Assembly (NCBI GenBank): GCA_020633055.1
Contig: JACKEJ010000015.1
Coordinates: forward strand, 62,001 to 126,000
Source: Sandaracinaceae bacterium
GTDB lineage: Bacteria; Myxococcota_A; Polyangia; Polyangiales; Houyiibacteriaceae
Length of the DNA stretch: 64,000 nucleotides
Direction: 5' to 3'
The notes beneath the pieces were generated by a model. That model was not told the DNA's origin. It was given only the letters and a program-made list of their open reading frames with translations, and did not search any database. Shown here piece after piece: positions 59,608 to 64,000 of this stretch. Position 1 is the first letter of the stretch, and each line of letters opens with the position of its first letter. The translations under genes and the position numbers were made by a program.

Positions 59608-60465
59608 ATGAACCGCATCCAGTCGATCCTGAACGACGACGGCCACGTCGTCCTGCCGGGCGTGTACGACGCCCTATCCGCCAAGCTGGCCGAGCGCGCC
59701 GGGTTCCGCGCGTTGTTCGTGAGCGGCTATGCGGTGTCCGCCACGTACCTGGGAGAGCCGGACGTGGGCCTGCTGACCCAGACCGAGATGCTGGCGCGCT
59801 TGCGGACCATCTGCCGCAGCGTGAGCGTCCCCGTCATTGCGGACGCGGACACCGGCTACGGCAACGCGCTGAACGTCATCCGGACCGTGAACGAGCTGAT
59901 CGACGCCGGGGCCGCCGGCTGCTTCCTCGAGGACCAGGTGTGGCCCAAGCGCTGCGGGCACATGCAGGGCAAGAAGGTGGTGCCGCGCGCCGAGTTCATC
60001 GAGAAGCTGCGCGCGGCCGTGGACGCGCGTGGCACGCGAGACTTCGCCGTCTGCGCTCGCACGGACGCCATCGCCGCAGTGGGTTTGGACGAGGCGCTGG
60101 CACGCATGCACGCCGCGCGTGACGTGGGCGTGGACCTGCTCTTCGTGGAGGCGCCACGGGACGAGGCGGACATGCAGCGCGTGGTCGCGGAGCTCCCCGG
60201 GCCGTTGGTCGCGAACATGGTCGAGGGCGGCAAGACCCCGCTGCGCTCGGTGGACCAGCTGCGCGCGCAGGGCTTCCAGGTGCTGCTCTATCCCGTGAGC
60301 GGGCTGTACGCGGCGGCCCACGCGCTCAGCCAGGTGTACGGGGCGCTGCGGCGCGACGGCATCACCACGGCAGAGGCTGAGCGCATGGTGAGCTTCGACG
60401 AGTTCGGCGAGCTGATCGGCCTCGAGGCCAAGTACGCCCTGGCCTCCAAGTACGAAGCTCCGTAG
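59608..60465 (+). CDS. Isocitrate lyase/PEP mutase-family lyase
   Basis: 285 residues. The superfamily signature KRCGH is at 114-118 (C116 catalytic) in EDQVWPKRCGH; metal-binding acids are in VIADADTGYGN near 77-87; GVYDALSAKLAERAG starts the barrel. Length and sequence fit the methylisocitrate lyase, dimethylmalate lyase and oxaloacetate decarboxylase branch. It shares a promoter region and palindrome with the dioxygenase-hydrolase-TetR operon, so it probably cleaves a C-C bond in the product of that pathway. The exact acid is not readable. Confidence 0.83.
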   Translation: MNRIQSILNDDGHVVLPGVYDALSAKLAERAGFRALFVSGYAVSATYLGEPDVGLLTQTEMLARLRTICRSVSVPVIADADTGYGNALNVIRTVNELIDAGAAGCFLEDQVWPKRCGHMQGKKVVPRAEFIEKLRAAVDARGTRDFAVCARTDAIAAVGLDEALARMHAARDVGVDLLFVEAPRDEADMQRVVAELPGPLVANMVEGGKTPLRSVDQLRAQGFQVLLYPVSGLYAAAHALSQVYGALRRDGITTAEAERMVSFDEFGELIGLEAKYALASKYEAP

Positions 60466-60474
60466 CGCGCGAGC

Positions 60475-62610
60475 TCAGCGGTGCAGCGCCAAGACAGCAC
60501 CGCTCTCGGGGTCCACCTGCAGCACGTTGCCGCCGCCTTCGACCGCGATCAGGCGGCCCCCGTCGACGTGCAGCGTGTTGAGCCAGCGTCGGGGCGAGAC
60601 GCCAGCGGCGACCATCGTGCGCGCCCCCGTGGTCGGGTCCAGCGAGACCACGTCACGGCTGTCGAGCAGCGCGTAGATGCGCCCGTCCAGCAGCACGGGA
60701 CCAGAGAGCTGCCCGACCAGCGGACCCGTGGCCGGCGCCTCCGCGAACAGGGAGCGCGCGCCGCTGGTGAGGTCGACCGCGTACAGCGCTGACGGGCCGA
60801 ACGCGCCGACCAGCGCACGATTGCGCGCGGCGTCCACGGCGAGGGTGTAGACGGACATCAGCGGGAGGGTGGTGTCCGGCGTGGTCGGGTCCGACAGTAA
60901 GGTGGCGCGCCCGCTGCTGACGTCCACGCGGGCGACGGTGACGGGTCGCCCCACGGTCGCCGTGTCGTCGGAGAGCACGAGCACCTCGTCGGCAGACAAG
61001 GGGGCGAGCCCGGCGTAGCCCGGCGTCGCGATGCCCGGCGAGGTTCCGTCGCGAACCACCGTCACCGTGCGGGTGTCGAGGTCGAGACGATAGATGGCCC
61101 CGTTGGTGTTCTGGTTCAGTCCGAAGAAGGTGCGCTCCCCCGGAACGGGCTCGAGCAGCGTGACGAACGCGCCGCCGAAGTCGATGTGCTCGGTGCGCGC
61201 GCCATCGGCGCCGATGCGCAGCAAGCCGGTGAAGTCCGCGTTGGCCACGGCGACGTACAGCGCGTCGCCCAGAACCGCGGCGTCGCGGGGCTGCGTGGCT
61301 TCGAAGGTGCGAGGGAAGCCGTCCCGCAGCAGCGAGGTGCGCTCGCCGTCCACGGTCGAGACGGCGAGCAACGCGTGGCTCACGTCCGCGCCGAGGACCA
61401 CCGCCTCACGGAACGGGTCGTAGAACAGCGCGCGCGCGTCGCGCAGGGAGGGTTCCCCCCCCATGTTGTCGGCCAGCACGGTACGGTCCCCCGAGGCCAG
61501 GTCCACCTCGACGAGTGCCCGGTTGAGCCCGGCGTCGTACACGAAGGCGCGGCCGTTCGCCTCGTCTAGGGCGAGCCCCATCGTCGTGGTCAGCGCAGGA
61601 CCGCTGCCCAACGTGCCGTTGGAGATGGGCGTCCGCACGCCGCTGGTCGTGTCGATGGCCATCAGCCCGCCGGTGCGGTCCACGACGTAGAGCGTGTTGC
61701 CGTCCGCGCTGACGCGCGCGGCGGTGGGCACATCCAGGAGCGGCGCGTTGGCGTTGGGCACGGTGGGCGACGAGAGCACCTCGCGGTCACCGCTCGTCCC
61801 GTCCACCGCGACGATGCTCGCGTTGGCTCCGTCGATGACGTAGAGCACGTCGCGCGTGGGGTCGTACTCCACGTAGACCGCGTTCTCGATGACCGCCGCC
61901 GCCGGGTGCGTGGTGGTGTTGGAGAGGGGTGCGAACCCCGCGCTCTCGCTGAACGTGTAGAGCCCGCGCGAGCCCATCGCACTGGCCACGCGCGCCCCGA
62001 AGACCCAGCGGCTGCGCGCGCTGTCGAAGGCCAGCGCCACGGGTCGGTCCGCGCCTTCCCCGAAGGCGGCGAGCGAGGCAAGCACGCGCACGTCTTGCGC
62101 GGCGATGTCGGCCACCATCAGCCGCGTCCCCACGACGAGGTCGTCGGACAGGTAGGTGAAGCGGTCGTTCACGGTGTCGAGGTGCGCGCCATAGGGCGCT
62201 CGAAACGGATAGAAGCGCGAGATGCTCCGAGCGAGCGTGGTGCTCCCTCCGGCCGCGTCTCGGATGACGACGCGCACCTCCGTCTCGCTCTCGCTCAGGG
62301 GGATGTCCGCCGACCAGGTGGCGAAGTCGTCGTCGCTGTCGGCGTCGACCCCGTTGACCGTGACGGACACCACGCCCACGTCGTCGCTGGCGGTGCCGCG
62401 CACGTGCGCCTGCGCGGCCTCGGTGAACGCATCCAACATGGGAAAGGTGATCTCCCCGGTGGGCGGTGTGGTGTCGCTCGGGCCCACGTCGACCGTCGCG
62501 TCGAACACACCCATGTCGGGGGGAGCGTCACCCCCCGAGCCGCACCCGAAGGTGAGGCTGGCGAGCAACGAGAGGAGACGGGACCAGAGGGTGGGCGGTT
62601 GCCAAGACAT
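60475..62610 (-). CDS. Lipoprotein with Ig-like and beta-propeller domains
   Basis: 711 residues. Signal peptide ends SLTFGC (C23), then a low-complexity linker and an Ig-like domain with GTASDDVGVVSVTVNGV near residue 73. From about 150 on there are repeated blades of the type LYVVDRTGGLMAIDTTSG and IYRLDLDTRTVTVV, making a WD40/NHL-like propeller of possibly 10 or more blades. Myxobacteria have many such surface lipoproteins of unknown role. Not recognisable as an enzyme. Convergent with the lyase gene. Confidence 0.7.
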   Translation of the reverse strand: MSWQPPTLWSRLLSLLASLTFGCGSGGDAPPDMGVFDATVDVGPSDTTPPTGEITFPMLDAFTEAAQAHVRGTASDDVGVVSVTVNGVDADSDDDFATWSADIPLSESETEVRVVIRDAAGGSTTLARSISRFYPFRAPYGAHLDTVNDRFTYLSDDLVVGTRLMVADIAAQDVRVLASLAAFGEGADRPVALAFDSARSRWVFGARVASAMGSRGLYTFSESAGFAPLSNTTTHPAAAVIENAVYVEYDPTRDVLYVIDGANASIVAVDGTSGDREVLSSPTVPNANAPLLDVPTAARVSADGNTLYVVDRTGGLMAIDTTSGVRTPISNGTLGSGPALTTTMGLALDEANGRAFVYDAGLNRALVEVDLASGDRTVLADNMGGEPSLRDARALFYDPFREAVVLGADVSHALLAVSTVDGERTSLLRDGFPRTFEATQPRDAAVLGDALYVAVANADFTGLLRIGADGARTEHIDFGGAFVTLLEPVPGERTFFGLNQNTNGAIYRLDLDTRTVTVVRDGTSPGIATPGYAGLAPLSADEVLVLSDDTATVGRPVTVARVDVSSGRATLLSDPTTPDTTLPLMSVYTLAVDAARNRALVGAFGPSALYAVDLTSGARSLFAEAPATGPLVGQLSGPVLLDGRIYALLDSRDVVSLDPTTGARTMVAAGVSPRRWLNTLHVDGGRLIAVEGGGNVLQVDPESGAVLALHR

Positions 62611-62748
62611 GCCCGCACCCTAGGCGCTGGGTGCGTACCCGGGGAGGGTGGAACAGGGGGCTGTGAGATCCGCGTGAGAGACGCTCACAACGCGCTCGCC
62701 GGTCGTGTTCGGCGAGGCGCGGAGCTGGCGGCTGTCATGGAATGGTCC

Positions 62749-63999
62749 TTACAGCAAGCCCTCGAACACGTCCGCGGCGGCCTCGGCCATCCGCTGGTAG
62801 CCCGCGCTGCTGGGGTGCAGGAAGTCCCCGCTGTGCAGCGCCGCGGGCATCTGTTCAGGGTCGGCCGGGTCGCGCATGACCGCGTCGAAGTCGACGAACC
62901 CATCGTGCTCGTCGGTGGTGCGGATCCACGCGTTGACGGCCTGGCGCTTGGCCTCGTTCTCGGCGGACCAGTACTCGGGGATGGTCGCGCCACGGAACGG
63001 CAGGAGGGTGCCCACCAGCACGTCGAGGCCACGCGCGTGGGCCTGCGCGATGACCTGGCGATACGCGCCGATGATGTCCTCAGCGCTGACCACGGGGCCG
63101 AACAGCGTGCCGATGCCGAGGTCGTTCACGCCTTCGAGCAGCAACACGTGGGTCGCACCGGTCTGCGAGAGCGCGTCGCGTTCGAAGCGGCTGAGTCCGC
63201 TGGGTCCGCCAGGGAACACGCGAGGGGCGTCGTTGAGGATGCGGTTGCCGCCGATGCCCGCGTTCACCACGGCCGCCGCGATCCCGCGCGCGGCGAGCTC
63301 GTCGGCCAGCGCATCTGGGTAGCGGTCGTGCCCATCCGTGGTGGAGCCGGCCCCTTCGGTGATGGAGTCTCCGAACGCGACGATGGCGAGCGCCACCTGG
63401 CGCTGCACCTCGACGCCGGACAGCCAGTAGACGGATGTGTCCGTCGTGGGCGCGTCGAAGTCGAGGGCGTTCACCTGGTCGCCGGACACCACGTACGTCG
63501 TCTGGTTCGCGCTGAGGTGCTGCGCCGCTTCGCCACTGCCGGCCTCGATGTACAGGCTGATGACGAGCGTGCCTCCGTCCGGAACGCCGAGGGCCACGGG
63601 GTCGCTGCGCAGCTCTTCGCCGGGCGTGAGCGTCACGGAGCGCTCGCCCTCGAAGGTCAGCTCGCGCAACGAGCCGGGCTGCACGGCCGCCCCACCCATC
63701 GAGAGGCCCACCGTAGCCGCGCCGATGTGCGCGGGGCGCGTGCCCATGGCGTTCGAGAGGCGCACGCGTACCAGGTCGCCCCCGACGCTCACGCGCGCGA
63801 CCTGCCTCACGGTCTCGTCCGCGAAGACGCGCCGCGCCTGCATCATGCTGCTGGTCCAGGTGCTCACCCAGGGTGGATGGCCGCCGTCGCAGGACGCGAG
63901 CAGCGTCACGAGCGCGAGGATGACGCCAGACAGAAACCAGCGTGACGCGCGACGTGTCCGAGCCAGAGGCGCGGCGGCGACGAGAGGAGCGCGACGGCA
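62749..63999 (-). CDS. SGNH/GDSL-hydrolase lipoprotein (5' end beyond window)
   Basis: The frame is open to the window edge. A GTG at 63909 could start a protein of 386 residues, but the codons before it encode a signal peptide (WFLSGVILALVTLLASC) that ends in a perfect lipobox, so the real start lies further right. The N-terminal half is a beta domain; the SGNH domain has AFGDSITEG (block I, nucleophile Ser), GIGGNRIL (block II), GVNDLG (block III) and HPSSAGYQRMA (block V). These are esterases or acylhydrolases acting on carbohydrate esters or lipids. The 138-base gap to the next gene holds nothing notable. Confidence 0.8.
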   Translation of the reverse strand, partial: CRRAPLVAAAPLARTRRASRWFLSGVILALVTLLASCDGGHPPWVSTWTSSMMQARRVFADETVRQVARVSVGGDLVRVRLSNAMGTRPAHIGAATVGLSMGGAAVQPGSLRELTFEGERSVTLTPGEELRSDPVALGVPDGGTLVISLYIEAGSGEAAQHLSANQTTYVVSGDQVNALDFDAPTTDTSVYWLSGVEVQRQVALAIVAFGDSITEGAGSTTDGHDRYPDALADELAARGIAAAVVNAGIGGNRILNDAPRVFPGGPSGLSRFERDALSQTGATHVLLLEGVNDLGIGTLFGPVVSAEDIIGAYRQVIAQAHARGLDVLVGTLLPFRGATIPEYWSAENEAKRQAVNAWIRTTDEHDGFVDFDAVMRDPADPEQMPAALHSGDFLHPSSAGYQRMAEAAADVFEGLL

Positions 64000-64000
64000 T

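Overview
The window is a very GC-rich bacterial chromosome segment with tightly packed, frequently overlapping genes (many ATGA/GTGA junctions). The gene content points to a myxobacterium-like member of the Myxococcota, perhaps of the Polyangiales/Sandaracinaceae type: Ser/Thr kinases with C-terminal membrane domains, many lipoproteins, a 1264-residue TPR protein, propeller lipoproteins and SCP-x-type thiolases. This is inference from gene content. No rRNA, insertion sequence, integrase or CRISPR array was seen.

Layout. 1-2843: end of an anchored protein, then a disulfide/redox operon (VKOR-thioredoxin fusion, OmpA-like protein, TlpA-like lipoprotein). 2861-7829: small Cys protein, a DUF7064/7065-like protein coupled to a PEP-utilising phosphotransferase resembling rifampin phosphotransferase, and an M19 dipeptidase. 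8104-12610: aspartate kinase, then a 3-hydroxyacyl-CoA dehydrogenase/thiolase pair. 12673-18375 (minus): CPA1 antiporter and two paralogous membrane kinases. 18453-21522: CynX-like MFS transporter, chalcone isomerase-like protein, ABHD18-like hydrolase.

21735-23806 is the first highlight. A near-consensus sigma-54 promoter precedes a Ro60/TROVE gene (rsr), followed by a strong hairpin and two Y-RNA-like elements. The first is a complete tRNA mimic: 7-bp acceptor stem, D arm, T arm and encoded CCA, with a long two-part hairpin where the anticodon arm should be. The order matches the rsr-yrlBA part of the Salmonella RNA-repair operon, but rtcB, rtcA and rtcR are absent here. Two adjacent RlaP-type nucleotidyltransferases lie 14 kb away.

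23809-44693 holds mostly unrelated housekeeping and accessory genes: UbiB-type kinase, M50 protease, bisphosphate nucleotidase, a cytochrome c/rhodanese lipoprotein, an orphan PhnD-like protein, a HAD protein, hydrolases, the giant TPR protein, a TauD-like oxygenase, a DUF2254-like membrane protein and a secreted metzincin.

45768-55616 (minus) is the second highlight. Two cobalamin riboswitches control, respectively, an exported membrane-anchored CobN-like protein with MotA/TolQ/ExbB and DUF2149 partners, and a TonB-dependent receptor with a PepSY membrane protein. The CobN-ExbB-DUF2149 set resembles the Bacteroidota Hmu haem dechelatase module, here placed under B12 control, which suggests envelope-level corrinoid or cobalt handling.

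55753-64000: methyltransferase; a TetR-controlled divergent cluster (homogentisate dioxygenase-like cupin, hydrolase, TetR, isocitrate lyase/PEP mutase-family lyase) with a clear operator palindrome; a propeller lipoprotein; and an SGNH lipoprotein cut by the window edge.
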